Shown here: positions 33,626-43,656 of the stretch, in pieces
Layout of the letters: every line of letters begins with the position of its first letter
How positions within the stretch are numbered: position 1 is the stretch's first letter
Assembly (NCBI GenBank): GCA_963802355.1
Contig: CAWDIV010000005.1
Span: forward strand, 62,001 to 126,000
DNA: 64,000 nucleotides
Origin: SG8-41 sp963802355
GTDB lineage: Bacteria > Pseudomonadota > Gammaproteobacteria > Burkholderiales > SG8-41
Reading direction: 5' to 3'
Made by a program: the position numbers and the translations under genes
Notes under the pieces: model-generated
Told to the model about the DNA's origin: nothing
The model's input: the letters and a program-made list of their open reading frames with translations, nothing else
The model's database searches: none

Positions 33626-35643
33626 CGAGGCTCACTCCGTTGTGGCTGCCGAACGCCGCGAGCAGATCCTGACCGAGCCGGGCGAGCGCGGCGCCCCAGT
33701 CGCCGTCGGACCGCTGCCGGTATACACGGAATCCCGGAAACCACGGCGATTCATCGCCGGTGGCCATCCAGCGCCATTCGGGCGGGCGCGGTATGAGTAC
33801 GCGCGCGGTGCGGCCGGCTCCTGCCCGGAGATGCATATTGGTGTTACTCACGCCCACGTACTCGTCGATTCCGGCGAGCAGTGCCAGCATCATCTCGAGA
33901 TCTTCGTTGAGCCCGGTAAGATCGTGCGCCGGCCGGCCAAGGCGTTGGCTCAGCGCTGGTATTTCGCCGGCTTGCGGCATGCGTTGCAGCGCCAGAAACG
34001 TGCCGGGAAACGCCTTGACTGCGTCGGCGAGCGCGGGCAGCGGGATTTCCTTGTGCAGCAGCCAGAACTCTCCGCGCTGATCGCCCATTGCGGTCCCCGC
34101 CCGCCACGTGAGGCCCAGGTAGGGCGGCGGGCCGAGCTCCTCGAGTAGAACGGTGACTTTCTCCATCGATTCTTCACTCGGGCGCAAGTTCAGCGATGGG
34201 GGCAGCTCCGGGTAGCACACCGTCCGGCGTGGGATAAACGATAGCCCGGTGCCGTGCCCGGCATCGGGCAGGGGGCGCGTAATACCTCGAAGAGGGAATT
34301 CGGACGCTTCGGGCTTCGTCAGCACCATGATGAGATCGCCCAGCAGTAGCGTGTGGTCCGCGGCCGGTATCGGTGCGGTAGAGGGGATGACTTCATCGAC
34401 CACCCGGGAGCGGGCGAGGATACCCGCAATCTTGGGATGGGCATGACAGATGACGTGCCCGCCGCGCGATTTGATGAATGGGGCGTAGCGCAGAAAGAAA
34501 ATCTCGTCACCGATGCCTTGTTCTCCGAGCAGGCACACGCGCCGTCCCGTCAGATCGGCTGGCAGCTCGTCGGCGAGTACCATGTCGGGGCGCCTTATGC
34601 GGAACTGCTGACGGGAATCTCGCCCGCGAAAATCCACAGCGCCTTCGCTGATCCGGCCGTGCGCGAAGAGCGTTATCGCCCTCGAAAAGCGCGGGTGAGC
34701 GATGCCCGGGTTGAGGGAAATCGCACGCTCGAAGGCGGCGAGCGCAGCTTGGTAGCGTCCCCCCATGGCCAGAGCGTCACCCAGGTAGCCGGCCGCCTCG
34801 GCGCTGCGCGGGTCGAGCACGACCGCTTTCTCGTGCGATGAAACGGCTTCGTGCCAGCGGCTCTGCGCCGCTAGCGCCTTGCCCAGTATGGACAGCGCGA
34901 TCTGCTGATCGGGATCTTTCGCGAGCGATTGGCGGCACAACGCCTCCGCTTCCTGGGGCCGTCTCAGCTCGTTGAGCACCATGGCGAGGTTGGTGTAAGC
35001 CGGCAGCATGTCCGGATTGAATCTGATGCACGTTCGGTATGCCGCCTCGGAGCGCTCGAGGTCGCCCAGCCTGTGCAGTACCGATTCCCAGATTGTTGTG
35101 AGCTTCCGCGAAGCCGGGCGCGAGCTGGATCACGCGGAGATAGTAGTCTCGTGCCTCGGCGTATCGCTCCTGGTCCTTGACCGCGTTGGCCAGATTGAAC
35201 CAGGCGAGGACGTAACCCGGATGGCGGTCGGCGGTGCGCCTGAAATGCGCCTCGGCTTCCGCAAACCGGTTGAGCATGCCGAGGCAGTTACCTACCGCGA
35301 TCTGCAATTCGGGATCGTCGGGAGTGAGGCGTGCCGCGTGCTCGAATGTGGCCAAGGCTTCCGGCAAGCGCTTCAAACCCACGTAGCTGTAAGCCAGATT
35401 CGCTTGGTAGACTGGATGATCGGGCTGGATGGCCGTTGCCTGTTCGAGCGAGTCGCGCGCGGCCGGGTAATCGCGGCTTTGCAGCGCGATGATGCCGAGC
35501 AGGTGCAATGCATCGGGATGGCGCGGCGCCAGCTCGAGGGCCTGCTCGCAGAACTGCCGGGCCTGCGTCAATTGTCCGCTCTGGATCCGCTCGAGGCCGG
35601 TCTGGAGCAGCTTCACCGCCCGTTTGGATGCGCTTCTGGACAT
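33600..35643 (-). pseudogene. TPR protein with GT9-like glycosyltransferase domain, one frameshift
   Basis: The gene starts at ATG 35643 with CTCCTCCC on its 5' side. It encodes TPR units (LLQTGLERIQSGQLTQARQF and following; HPDALHLLGIIALQSRDYPA), then breaks near 35081 after EAHNNLGI. The next frame continues VLHRLGDLERSEAAYRTCIR, more TPRs, then a GT9/heptosyltransferase-like domain (CLLGEQGIGDEIFFLRYAPF; GLTWRAGTAMGDQRGEFW; GVSNTNMHLRAGAGRTARV) to 33600. Removing one G from GGTAC restores a ~680-residue protein like its neighbour at 35654-37699. The rest is well preserved. Confidence 0.85.
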
Positions 35644-35653
35644 GGGAGGAGAA

Positions 35654-37699
35654 TTATAAGATCGGCGACGGGTGCTGGGTGCGGAGTGACGGCCGGGGGC
35701 CAAACTTCGCCTCCAGGTCTTCCGAGAGACGCTCGAAAGCGGGGCTCCAATCGCCGTCGAAGTGTTGCCGGTAAAGGCGGAATCCCGGAAACCACGGCGA
35801 TTCATCGCCCGCGGCCATCCAGCGCCATTCCGCGGGAAGCGGCACGAGGACGCGCGCGGTGCGGGCGACACCGGCGCGCAGATGCATGTTGGTATTGCTG
35901 ACCCCGATGTACTCATCCACGAGGGCAAGCAGCGCGAGCATGGCCTCGAGATCTTCGTTCTCTTGCGTGAAATCGTGGACCGGGCTCCCGGCATGTTGGG
36001 CAAGGCGCTCGATTTCGCCGGGCTGTGGCGCGCGCTGCAGCGCCAGGAGCGACCCGTTCAGGCCGCGCAGGGCCGACCCCAGCGCCTCGAGCGGCACGTT
36101 CTTGTGGAGCTTCCATATCGTTCCGCGCTGTTGTTCGGGCGCGGTGCCGGCTCGCCACGTGACTCCGAACCAGGGGCCGCGCCCGAGCGCGTCCAGCCGG
36201 GCCTTCATCGCGGCGAGCCGTTCGGGCAGAGGTGAAAGCGGGAGCGGCGGCGGAAGTTCGGGAAAAAAAGCGCGCAATCGCCGCGGAAATTTCCTCGCGA
36301 TCCCGGCGACCCCCCCGGCGCGAAGTTCGGAGGCGCGCGCACGGCAGGGCGAGGACGGAAGCCGGCCGAGCGCGCGCGGCAGGTCGCCCACGAGCAGCGT
36401 GGTGTCGGCGGCGGTGCCCGGTTCCACTGCCGTCGTCACGCGTTCGAGGATCGGCACGCGCGCGAGGATGGAAGCGAGCTTCTCGCTGGCGCACAAAGTG
36501 ATCGCCGCGCCACGAGACTTGAGCGTCGGCGCGAAGCGCAGGAAAAAAAGCTCATCGCCGAGACCTTGCTCGCGCAGCAGAAGAACATGCCTGCCTGAAA
36601 CGCCGTCGGGCAACTCGGTCGCGAGCTGCAGAGCGGAATACTTTTCAACGAATCGCCGCCGGGCCGGGCGGTACTCGTACTCGGCCCATCCGGGCAGGAG
36701 CTCACCGAGAGACAGGTAGACGCCCGCCATGGAACTGTGGAAATCGGGCGCATCGGGTTGCAGCGCGCGCGCGCGCTCCAGCCATTCCAGCCCTTGCCCG
36801 GACTCGCCGATGTCGTGCAGCGCGCTGCCGTAAGCCCACAGCGCGCGCGGGTTATCCGGACCGAGCCTTGCCGCCTCGCGCTGCGCGCCGAGCGCCGCGG
36901 ACAGATGGCCCTGGTGCGCGTGGGCGGTACCCAGCATGAGATGCAGCTCCACCGATTCGCGCGATCCCGCCAGTCCCTCCCGGCACACCGCCGCCGCCTC
37001 GCCGAACTGCCCGCGGTCGATGAGCAGCGACGCGAGATTGCAGTAGCCGGCAACCGCATCCGGCTGCAGCGCAAGAAATCGCCGGTATTCACGTTCCGCC
37101 TCGTCAAACTTCTCGAGTGCGTGCAACACGGCGCCCAGGCTGTTGTGTGCGTCGGCAAAATCGGGTTCGAGATCCAGGACGCGCCGGTAGAGATCCACCG
37201 CTTCCCCGGTGCGCCCCTGATCGCGCACCGCGTGCCCGAGATTCAGCCACGCGAGCGCGAAATCGGGATGGCGTCGCACGACGCCGCGCAGCGCTCGCTC
37301 TGCTTCCGCGACGCTGCCTTGCAGCGCGAGGCAGTTGGCCGCGGCAACGGCCGGCTGCGGATTCTGCGGGTCGAGCGTCGCGGCGCGCCGGAACGCCGCG
37401 TGCGCGTGCGCGAGCTCATTCAAGGCGAGATGCGCGTGGCCGAGATTGGCGTGATACGCGGGGTTGCCATCCTGTAGCTTGGTCGCGCGCTTGATGAGCG
37501 CCACGGCGCGGCCGGCATCGCCGGTCTGCAACGCTACGATTCCCAGCAGATGCAATGCGTCCGGGTGCCGCGGTTGTTTTACAAGAGCCTGTTCGTAAAG
37601 ACGTTTCGCCTCGTGCAGGCGTCCGGCATGGTGCTCTCGCAAGCCCCGTTCGATCAATTCGTTGACCACCTGCGCCCCGGGTTTTTTGACCGCCGCCAT
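35654..37699 (-). CDS. TPR protein with GT9-like glycosyltransferase domain
   Basis: 681 residues from ATG at 37699. About ten TPR units fill residues 5-370 (for example HPDALHLLGIVALQTGDAGR, then NPAYHANLGHAHLALNELAH). The C-terminal domain begins near HVLLLREQGLGDELFFLRFA and ends with YIGVSNTNMHLRAGVARTAR and WMAAGDESPWFPGFRLY. This fusion resembles ADP-heptose:LPS heptosyltransferase folds attached to TPRs, suggesting glycosylation of a protein acceptor, an inference. It is a tandem paralogue of the frameshifted gene just downstream. Confidence 0.85.
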   Translation of the reverse strand: MAAVKKPGAQVVNELIERGLREHHAGRLHEAKRLYEQALVKQPRHPDALHLLGIVALQTGDAGRAVALIKRATKLQDGNPAYHANLGHAHLALNELAHAHAAFRRAATLDPQNPQPAVAAANCLALQGSVAEAERALRGVVRRHPDFALAWLNLGHAVRDQGRTGEAVDLYRRVLDLEPDFADAHNSLGAVLHALEKFDEAEREYRRFLALQPDAVAGYCNLASLLIDRGQFGEAAAVCREGLAGSRESVELHLMLGTAHAHQGHLSAALGAQREAARLGPDNPRALWAYGSALHDIGESGQGLEWLERARALQPDAPDFHSSMAGVYLSLGELLPGWAEYEYRPARRRFVEKYSALQLATELPDGVSGRHVLLLREQGLGDELFFLRFAPTLKSRGAAITLCASEKLASILARVPILERVTTAVEPGTAADTTLLVGDLPRALGRLPSSPCRARASELRAGGVAGIARKFPRRLRAFFPELPPPLPLSPLPERLAAMKARLDALGRGPWFGVTWRAGTAPEQQRGTIWKLHKNVPLEALGSALRGLNGSLLALQRAPQPGEIERLAQHAGSPVHDFTQENEDLEAMLALLALVDEYIGVSNTNMHLRAGVARTARVLVPLPAEWRWMAAGDESPWFPGFRLYRQHFDGDWSPAFERLSEDLEAKFGPRPSLRTQHPSPIL

Positions 37700-37811
37700 T
37701 CTAGCCGGTACGAGACGCTCCCATAAGGACACGGCTGGAGTGACCGTAACCGACTGATAATATGTAATATTAGCTTCCCCACACACTGAGCGGGGAGCGC
37801 CTTGCGATCAT

Positions 37812-37827
37812 GTTGCACGCATGCAAC
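37812..37827. promoter_or_regulatory. Palindrome upstream of the porin gene
   Basis: GTTGCACGCATGCAAC is a 16-bp dyad with two internal mismatched positions, in the ~294-bp gap between the divergent TPR protein and porin genes. It could be an operator; no regulator is identified. Confidence 0.35.
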
Positions 37828-37993
37828 AAAATGGCTTGAAATTGCGGGCAAAGTTCGGGTTTTTGTTGCCGTCGTGCTGCGGCTTCCTGCACTATATCGA
37901 CAACCCGCCGCAAGGGGGGAAGCGTTTCCGGGATAGTCGCAAACACGTGATGCGATCGCCCTCGGAACAACAAAACTTCAAAGGAGATTCAGC

Positions 37994-39241
37994 ATGCGCA
38001 AGACATTGATGGCGGTCGCTGTCGCCGGAGCGCTGACTGCGCCGGGTGGGGTCGCGATGGCGCAGACGAGCACCGTCCAGATCTTCGGCACGATCCATGT
38101 GATCTACAACTGGCAGGATGATTTTCAGGCTGCCAACGGTAATGTTTCCGGCCTCGATCACCTGACGCAGTCGGACTCCGAGCTCGGCTTCCGCGGTGAA
38201 GAGCAACTGGGCGGCGGTCTCTCCGTATGGTTCCAGTGCGCGAGCTCGTTCGACGTGGTCGGGACGGGCGGCGTCGACAATAACAATTGGTGCGGACGCA
38301 ACAGCGCCATCGGCTTTAAAGGCGGATGGGGCAACTTCTTCTTCGGCATCTGGGATACGCCGGAGAAGCTCATGATCGGGCCGATCCGCGGCTGGTTCGG
38401 ATTCGCCAACATCATGGGCGGCCTGGGCAACGTCATGGAAAACGCCAGCGTGAGCGGCGCGAACAACCCCGGCCCCGGCGGGGTCGGCATAGCTTCCAAT
38501 GCCGGGTTCGCGCGGCGGCAAATCCGGACCCTCAACTATCACAGCCCGTCGTGGGGCGGCTTCCAGGTCCTGGGCGCCTACTCGGCCACCAACGAAGCGA
38601 CGGCGTCGACGAGCGGTCAGACTGCGAACAGGGCGCGCTTGTGGAGCGCCGCCGGCACTTACAGCTCCGGCCCGATCTACGCCGGCATCGCCTACGAGCA
38701 GCACCGCGACTACAATCCGGGTGTCGGCGTACCGGTCCGCGCAGCCAACTCATTGTGTACGGTGGGGAACTATTGCGGCGGCCACGACTACAAGTGGGGC
38801 ATCGGCGGCGCCTATACGTTCGGCGGCTTCCTCAAGCTGAGCGGCATCTACAACTACTTCAAGTACCGACCCTCGAACGGGACCGAGTTGAAAGCCAAAT
38901 CCTGGAGCGTGATAGCCGATTGGACCATTGCCGGACCGCACAGCCTCAAGGCGGCATACACCCAGTTGCGAGACACCAAGGGCAGCTTCGGGTTAGGGAC
39001 CGCTCCAGGCGCGCAATTGGTCGGCCTGTGGACAGCCAATGGCGGCGCGGGCGAGACCGGCGTGTATCAAGTCAACGTTGCCTACGCCTACGGGTTCTCG
39101 AAGCGGACGACGGGGTACCTCGGCGTTGGATATATAAACAACGACGACAACTCCAGGGTCACCCTGCCTGGCGGGCCCAGGGGCCTCGCGGTTGGCGAAG
39201 ACTTCACGGTCTATGGTCTCGGCATCCGGCACAGCTTCTAA
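37994..39241 (+). CDS. Gram-negative general porin
   Basis: 415 residues with AAAGGAG nine bases upstream. Signal peptide MRKTLMAVAVAGALTAPGGV with cleavage after AMA-Q; mature protein begins TSTVQIFGTIHVIYN. Further beta-barrel landmarks are ELGFRGEEQLGGGLSVWFQ, SAIGFKGGWGNFFFGIWDTP (loop-3 PEKL-type region) and the C-terminal strand ending FTVYGLGIRHSF with the obligatory terminal Phe for Bam insertion. Trimeric outer-membrane diffusion pore of the betaproteobacterial porin_4 type. Monocistronic, with its own terminator. Confidence 0.94.
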   Translation: MRKTLMAVAVAGALTAPGGVAMAQTSTVQIFGTIHVIYNWQDDFQAANGNVSGLDHLTQSDSELGFRGEEQLGGGLSVWFQCASSFDVVGTGGVDNNNWCGRNSAIGFKGGWGNFFFGIWDTPEKLMIGPIRGWFGFANIMGGLGNVMENASVSGANNPGPGGVGIASNAGFARRQIRTLNYHSPSWGGFQVLGAYSATNEATASTSGQTANRARLWSAAGTYSSGPIYAGIAYEQHRDYNPGVGVPVRAANSLCTVGNYCGGHDYKWGIGGAYTFGGFLKLSGIYNYFKYRPSNGTELKAKSWSVIADWTIAGPHSLKAAYTQLRDTKGSFGLGTAPGAQLVGLWTANGGAGETGVYQVNVAYAYGFSKRTTGYLGVGYINNDDNSRVTLPGGPRGLAVGEDFTVYGLGIRHSF

Positions 39242-39267
39242 TAAGAAACCAAGCAGCAATTACGACC

Positions 39268-39296
39268 ACGGGCACCTTCGGGTGCCCGTTTTTTTT
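39268..39296 (+). terminator. Rho-independent terminator of the porin gene
   Basis: ACGGGCACC-TTCG-GGTGCCCGT: a 9-bp perfect stem with a TTCG tetraloop followed by seven or eight Ts. Confidence 0.95.
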
Positions 39297-39480
39297 GGTG
39301 CGCCCGGCACGGCGATCCACTTCGACCGCACTCTGCGGGCACGCGCCCGCCGACAGCCTCCTCACACGCGCTCCATCATGACCGGTTGTTCTTGCTGGCC
39401 GGCTGGGCGGCGCGGGCTGCACGTGATTGGCGCTCGAACGTAGAGCGTCTTACAATCCGCCGTCAATTGAGGAAATCCGA

Positions 39481-39537
39481 ATGAAACGCCAGGTGAGCCT
39501 TGGATATCGGCAAGGTGATTCGGGACGAGCTTCGTGA
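39481..39537 (+). CDS. Possible leader peptide upstream of mgtE
   Basis: An 18-codon frame (MKRQVSLGYRQGDSGRAS) has GAGGAAA seven bases before its ATG. It ends 25 bp before mgtE. A 6-bp stem CGTGAG/CTCACG (39534-39555) follows its stop. Translation-coupled control of a Mg2+ transporter is known in other systems, but this peptide resembles no described leader. Speculative. Confidence 0.3.
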   Translation: MKRQVSLGYRQGDSGRAS

Positions 39538-39562
39538 GCGCGGAGCGTCTCACGCTTGATTC

Positions 39563-41014
39563 ATGACTGAACACGACGAGATACGCCCCGGCGTCCAGGA
39601 CAGCCTGGAGCGCGTGACCGAGCTTCTGCGCAAGCACGAGCTCACGGAAGGTCTCGCAGAACGGCAGCAGGGGCCGCGGCAGGAACTGGTCGAGAATCTG
39701 GTGCACAAGCTGCACTTGATCGAGTTGCGGAAGCTGCTCGACGCGCTGCACCCCGCCGACGTCGCCCACATCCTCGAATCGATGCCGCTCGAACAGCGTC
39801 TCACCGTCTGGGAGCTGGTCAAGGCGGAGCGCGAAGGCACGATCCTGCTCGAGGTCTCCGACGCGGTGCGCGAGACGTTGATCGCGCACATGGACGAGGA
39901 AGAGCTCGTCGCCGCTGCCGAGCAGCTCGATACCGACGAGATCGCCGATCTGGCGCCGGACCTGCCGCGCGAGGTGATCCAGGATGTCTTCAAGTCCCTG
40001 TCGCCGCAGGAGCGCGAGCAGTTGCGGGCGGCGCTGTCCTATCCGGAAGAGACGGTCGGCGCGCTGATGGACTTCGACATGATCAGCATCCGCGATGACA
40101 TGACGCTGCAAGTGGTGTTGCGTCATTTGAGGCAGCTCGACGACCTGCCGGACCACACCGACCAGCTGTTCGTCGTGGACCGCGGCGGAAAGCTGAAAGG
40201 GCTCCTGCGCGTGGACCGGTTGCTCGTGACCGACCCGGAGACGCGGGTCGCTACCGTCATGCGGCACGAATTCATCCGGTTCCATCCCCATGAAAGAGCG
40301 CAGGACGCCGCCAACGCATTCGAGCGCTACGATCTCGTTTCCGCGCCGGTGGTCGATGACGACGGGAAGCTCATCGGCCGGGTCACGGTAGACGTCGTAC
40401 TGGACTACATCCGGGAGGAATCCGACAGCGACATGCTTTCGGCCGGCGGATTGCGCGAGGAGGAGGATTTGTTCGCCTCGGTCTGGAACAGCGTGCGCAA
40501 TCGCTGGGCGTGGCTTGCCGTGAACCTCGTGACGGCCTTCATTGCCTCCCGTGTCATCGGCCTGTTCGAGCATTCGATTGTCAAGCTCGTCGCGCTGGCG
40601 GCGCTGATGCCGATCGTCGCCGGGATCAGCGGCAACTCGGGCAATCAGACGATTACGATGCTGGTGCGGGCCCTCGCGCTCAACCAGATCACCGCGGGCA
40701 ATGCACGCAAGCTCTTCGCGAAGGAGATCGGGGTGAGCGTGCTGAACGGGGTGATCTGGGGCGGGGTGGTGGGGCTCTTTGCGTTTCTGATCTACCACAA
40801 CTGGCAGCTTGGAGTAGTGATGATGGGCGCGATGGTGCTCTCGCTGCTGCTCGCTTCCATCATGGGCGTGGCCATACCGCTCGCCATGCAGAAGCTCGGG
40901 CGCGATCCGGCCGTGGGCTCGAGCGTCTTGATCACGGCCATCACCGATAGCGGCGGTTTTTTCATTTTCCTCGGCCTGGCGACGATATTCCTTGTGTGTG
41001 ATCTCTGTGGTTGA
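39563..41014 (+). CDS. mgtE: Magnesium transporter MgtE
   Basis: 483 residues. N-terminal helical domain (residues ~30-130, LHPADVAHILESMPLEQRL), tandem CBS domains (~135-270, with PEETVGALMDFDMISIRDDM and VSAPVVDDDGKLIGRVT), a plug helix, and five C-terminal helices. The selectivity region GISGNSGNQTITMLVRALAL and AVGSSVLITAITDSGGFFIF are canonical. The homodimeric channel is gated by cytosolic Mg2+. The stop is 15 bp before the TPR-OGT start. Confidence 0.95.
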   Translation: MTEHDEIRPGVQDSLERVTELLRKHELTEGLAERQQGPRQELVENLVHKLHLIELRKLLDALHPADVAHILESMPLEQRLTVWELVKAEREGTILLEVSDAVRETLIAHMDEEELVAAAEQLDTDEIADLAPDLPREVIQDVFKSLSPQEREQLRAALSYPEETVGALMDFDMISIRDDMTLQVVLRHLRQLDDLPDHTDQLFVVDRGGKLKGLLRVDRLLVTDPETRVATVMRHEFIRFHPHERAQDAANAFERYDLVSAPVVDDDGKLIGRVTVDVVLDYIREESDSDMLSAGGLREEEDLFASVWNSVRNRWAWLAVNLVTAFIASRVIGLFEHSIVKLVALAALMPIVAGISGNSGNQTITMLVRALALNQITAGNARKLFAKEIGVSVLNGVIWGGVVGLFAFLIYHNWQLGVVMMGAMVLSLLLASIMGVAIPLAMQKLGRDPAVGSSVLITAITDSGGFFIFLGLATIFLVCDLCG

Positions 41015-41029
41015 ACCTCTATCGCCGCC

Positions 41030-43639
41030 GTGTCGAAAGCGCTGATCGAAAAGCTGCGCGCCGCCCACGGGCGCTTGCAGGCACGGGATCTCGCCGGAGC
41101 CGAACGGCTGTGCGGCGAGATCCTGCGGCAGGCCCCGCAGCATCCCGACGCCTTGCACCTCATGGGCGTGCTGCGTCTCATCGCGGGAAACGCCGGGGAC
41201 GCCGCCGCGCTGATCGATCGGGCGCTGGAGGGCAGTCCGCGCGACGCCGCGATACACGAGAATCTGGGACTCGCCCGCCTCGCGCTGCAGAATTACGCCG
41301 CGGCCGAATCGGCATTTGGACGGGCGCTCGCCCTGGGAGCATCGCACGGGCTGCTGCACATGCGGCTCGGCATCGCGCTTGCATCCCAGGGCAAGCTCGC
41401 CGAGGCGGTGACCGCGCTGCGCGAAGCCGCCGTCAGGTCTCCCAACGATCCCGATGTCCTGCTCAATCTGGGCAACACGCTCGCAGAGCAGGGGCAAACG
41501 CAGGACGCGTTCGCTTGCTACCACGAATTGCTGGCGGCGCATCCCAGCCATCGGCTCGCGCATTTCAATCTCGGCAATCTCTACCGCCATGCCGGGCGCC
41601 TGCAGGATGCCCTGGCGTCTTTCGGCAAGGCTCTCGCGCTCGCACCGGATGACGCGGACACCCACAACAATCTGGGCCTGGTGTACGAGCAGTTGCAGCA
41701 GCCTGACGACGCGGTTTCGTCCTACCGGCGGGCCCTGGCGCGCGACCCCCGCCATGTTGCGGCCCTCAACAATCTGGGTAACACGCTGCGGGCCGCAGGC
41801 CGCCTCGAGGAGGCGGTCACATGCTACGAGCGTGCGCTCGCGGCGGCCCCCGGGCACCTCGACGGTCATGTCAATCTCGGCATCGCGCGCGCGGAGCAGG
41901 AGCGCTACGCTGAAGCGCAGGGCCTGTTCGAAAAGGCCCTGCGCCTGAATCCGCGCAGCTTTGAGGCGCACTGCAACCTCGGGCGGCTGCTGAGGCTGCA
42001 GGGGACGGCGGCGGCGGCCGCCGCCCACGGTCGCCAGGCTATCGAGATCAATCCCCGCTCGGCGATGGCGCACAGTGAGCTCGGACTCACGCGTCGCGAC
42101 CTCGGTGACATGGATGCGGCGATCGCCTGCTTTCACCAGGTCGTGGAACTGGACCCGGGGTCGGCAGGCGCCTGGTACGATCTCGCCGAGACGCTGAAGC
42201 TCGCCGGGCGTTTCGATGATGCGATCGAAGCTTACAGCCGCGCCCTCGCCCTGAAACCCGATTATCACAGGGCGCTGAGCGGGCTCGCATACATGCGCCA
42301 GCATGTTTGCGATTGGAACGGGCTGGAAGCGCTGTGGGAGCGGTTGCGCGGGGAGGCCGTAGGCAAGGCGGATTCCGGGATCTCGCCGTTCAGCATTCTC
42401 TACATGCCGTTCTCCGCGCAGGAGCAGTTGGCGTGCGCCCGGGAATGGGCGCGCCGGACGCTCGGCCCCCTGACTGCCGCGCGTGCGGCGCTGGGGTTCG
42501 GCGATCTGCCGCGAGCTCCCCGCCCGAGAATGCGCATCGGTTATCTATCGTGGGACTTCCATCAGCATGCGACGTCGTATCTGATCGCCGAGCTCTTCGA
42601 ACTGCACGATCGCACCCGGTTCGAGATCTTCACCTATTCCTACGGTCCCGACGATGGGAGCGCCATCCGCTCGCGAATCCGCGCCGCCAGCGAGAACTTC
42701 ATCGATGTTGGCGGCGAACCTTTCGCCGAGACGGCGCGGCGGATCCGGCGCGACGGCATCGATATCCTGGTGGATCTCAAAGGCTACACGCTGAACGCGC
42801 GCTCCCGGATTCTCGCGCTCCGGCCGGCGCCGGTGCAGGTGAACTGGCTGGGCTATCCCGGCAGCATGGGCGCGGATTGCGTGGACTACATCCTCGCCGA
42901 TCCATTCATCATTCCGGAGGGGGCCGAGCGCCATTATTCCGAGAAGGTGGTGCGTCTGCCCGATTGCTATCAGGTGAACGATCGCAAGCGAGAGATCAGC
43001 AGCCCGACGCCGACGCGGCAGGAATGCGGTCTTCCCGTCGATGGCGTCGTTTTCTGCTCGTTCAACCAAAGCGCAAAGATCCTGCCGGATGTGTTCGCGG
43101 TGTGGATGAGGACCCTGAAAGCCGCGCCCGGCAGCGTGCTCTGGCTGCTCGAGACCTATCGCCGGGCCTCGGACAACCTGCGCCGCTCGGCGACGCAACA
43201 CGGCGTCGCGCCCGAGCGGCTGATCTTTGCTGGGCGCAAGCCGATGCCGGAGCATCTCGGCCGCTATCGCCTGGCGGATCTCGCGTTGGACACTTTCCCA
43301 TATACCTCGCATACGACCGGGAGCGATGCGCTGTGGGCGGGCTGTCCGCTGGTGACCTGCGCCGGAAGCACCTTCGCCTCCCGCGTGGCCGGCAGCTTGC
43401 TGATCAATGCCGGGTTGAGTGAGCTCATCACCCGCGACCTGGGAGAATACGAGCGTAAGATTCTGGAGCTGGCGAATGACCCGGACGAGCTGAAGGAGCT
43501 TCGCGACAGGCTGCAGGGACACCGCGATTCGTGCGCGCTGTTCGATACCCCGCGGTTCGTCAAGAACCTGGAAACCGCGTACGACCGGATGCTTGCGGAT
43601 GCCCGGGACGGGCGCACGGCTAGTCGCAGCGGGGAATAG
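41030..43639 (+). CDS. TPR-containing O-GlcNAc transferase-like protein (GT41)
   Basis: 869 residues from GTG at 41030. About twelve TPR units (residues 5-430; for example DADTHNNLGLVYEQLQQPDD) are followed by a GT41/SPINDLY-type catalytic domain: RMRIGYLSWDFHQHATSYLI, then DGIDILVDLKGYTLNARSRI, QVNWLGYPGSMGADCVDYIL, CSFNQSAKILPDVFAVWMRT and TFPYTSHTTGSDALWAGCPL. These proteins transfer a sugar to Ser/Thr of protein acceptors or act in adhesin glycosylation. Acceptor unknown. It may be co-transcribed with mgtE given the short gap. Confidence 0.9.
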   Translation: MSKALIEKLRAAHGRLQARDLAGAERLCGEILRQAPQHPDALHLMGVLRLIAGNAGDAAALIDRALEGSPRDAAIHENLGLARLALQNYAAAESAFGRALALGASHGLLHMRLGIALASQGKLAEAVTALREAAVRSPNDPDVLLNLGNTLAEQGQTQDAFACYHELLAAHPSHRLAHFNLGNLYRHAGRLQDALASFGKALALAPDDADTHNNLGLVYEQLQQPDDAVSSYRRALARDPRHVAALNNLGNTLRAAGRLEEAVTCYERALAAAPGHLDGHVNLGIARAEQERYAEAQGLFEKALRLNPRSFEAHCNLGRLLRLQGTAAAAAAHGRQAIEINPRSAMAHSELGLTRRDLGDMDAAIACFHQVVELDPGSAGAWYDLAETLKLAGRFDDAIEAYSRALALKPDYHRALSGLAYMRQHVCDWNGLEALWERLRGEAVGKADSGISPFSILYMPFSAQEQLACAREWARRTLGPLTAARAALGFGDLPRAPRPRMRIGYLSWDFHQHATSYLIAELFELHDRTRFEIFTYSYGPDDGSAIRSRIRAASENFIDVGGEPFAETARRIRRDGIDILVDLKGYTLNARSRILALRPAPVQVNWLGYPGSMGADCVDYILADPFIIPEGAERHYSEKVVRLPDCYQVNDRKREISSPTPTRQECGLPVDGVVFCSFNQSAKILPDVFAVWMRTLKAAPGSVLWLLETYRRASDNLRRSATQHGVAPERLIFAGRKPMPEHLGRYRLADLALDTFPYTSHTTGSDALWAGCPLVTCAGSTFASRVAGSLLINAGLSELITRDLGEYERKILELANDPDELKELRDRLQGHRDSCALFDTPRFVKNLETAYDRMLADARDGRTASRSGE

Positions 43640-43656
43640 GAGACGACGCTTGGCTG

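Noticed and set aside
39362..42304. 980-codon open frame on the minus strand
   Set aside because: It lies antisense to mgtE and the TPR-OGT gene, both with clear families; its translation is Arg/His/Gln-rich without any domain, typical of a GC-rich shadow frame.
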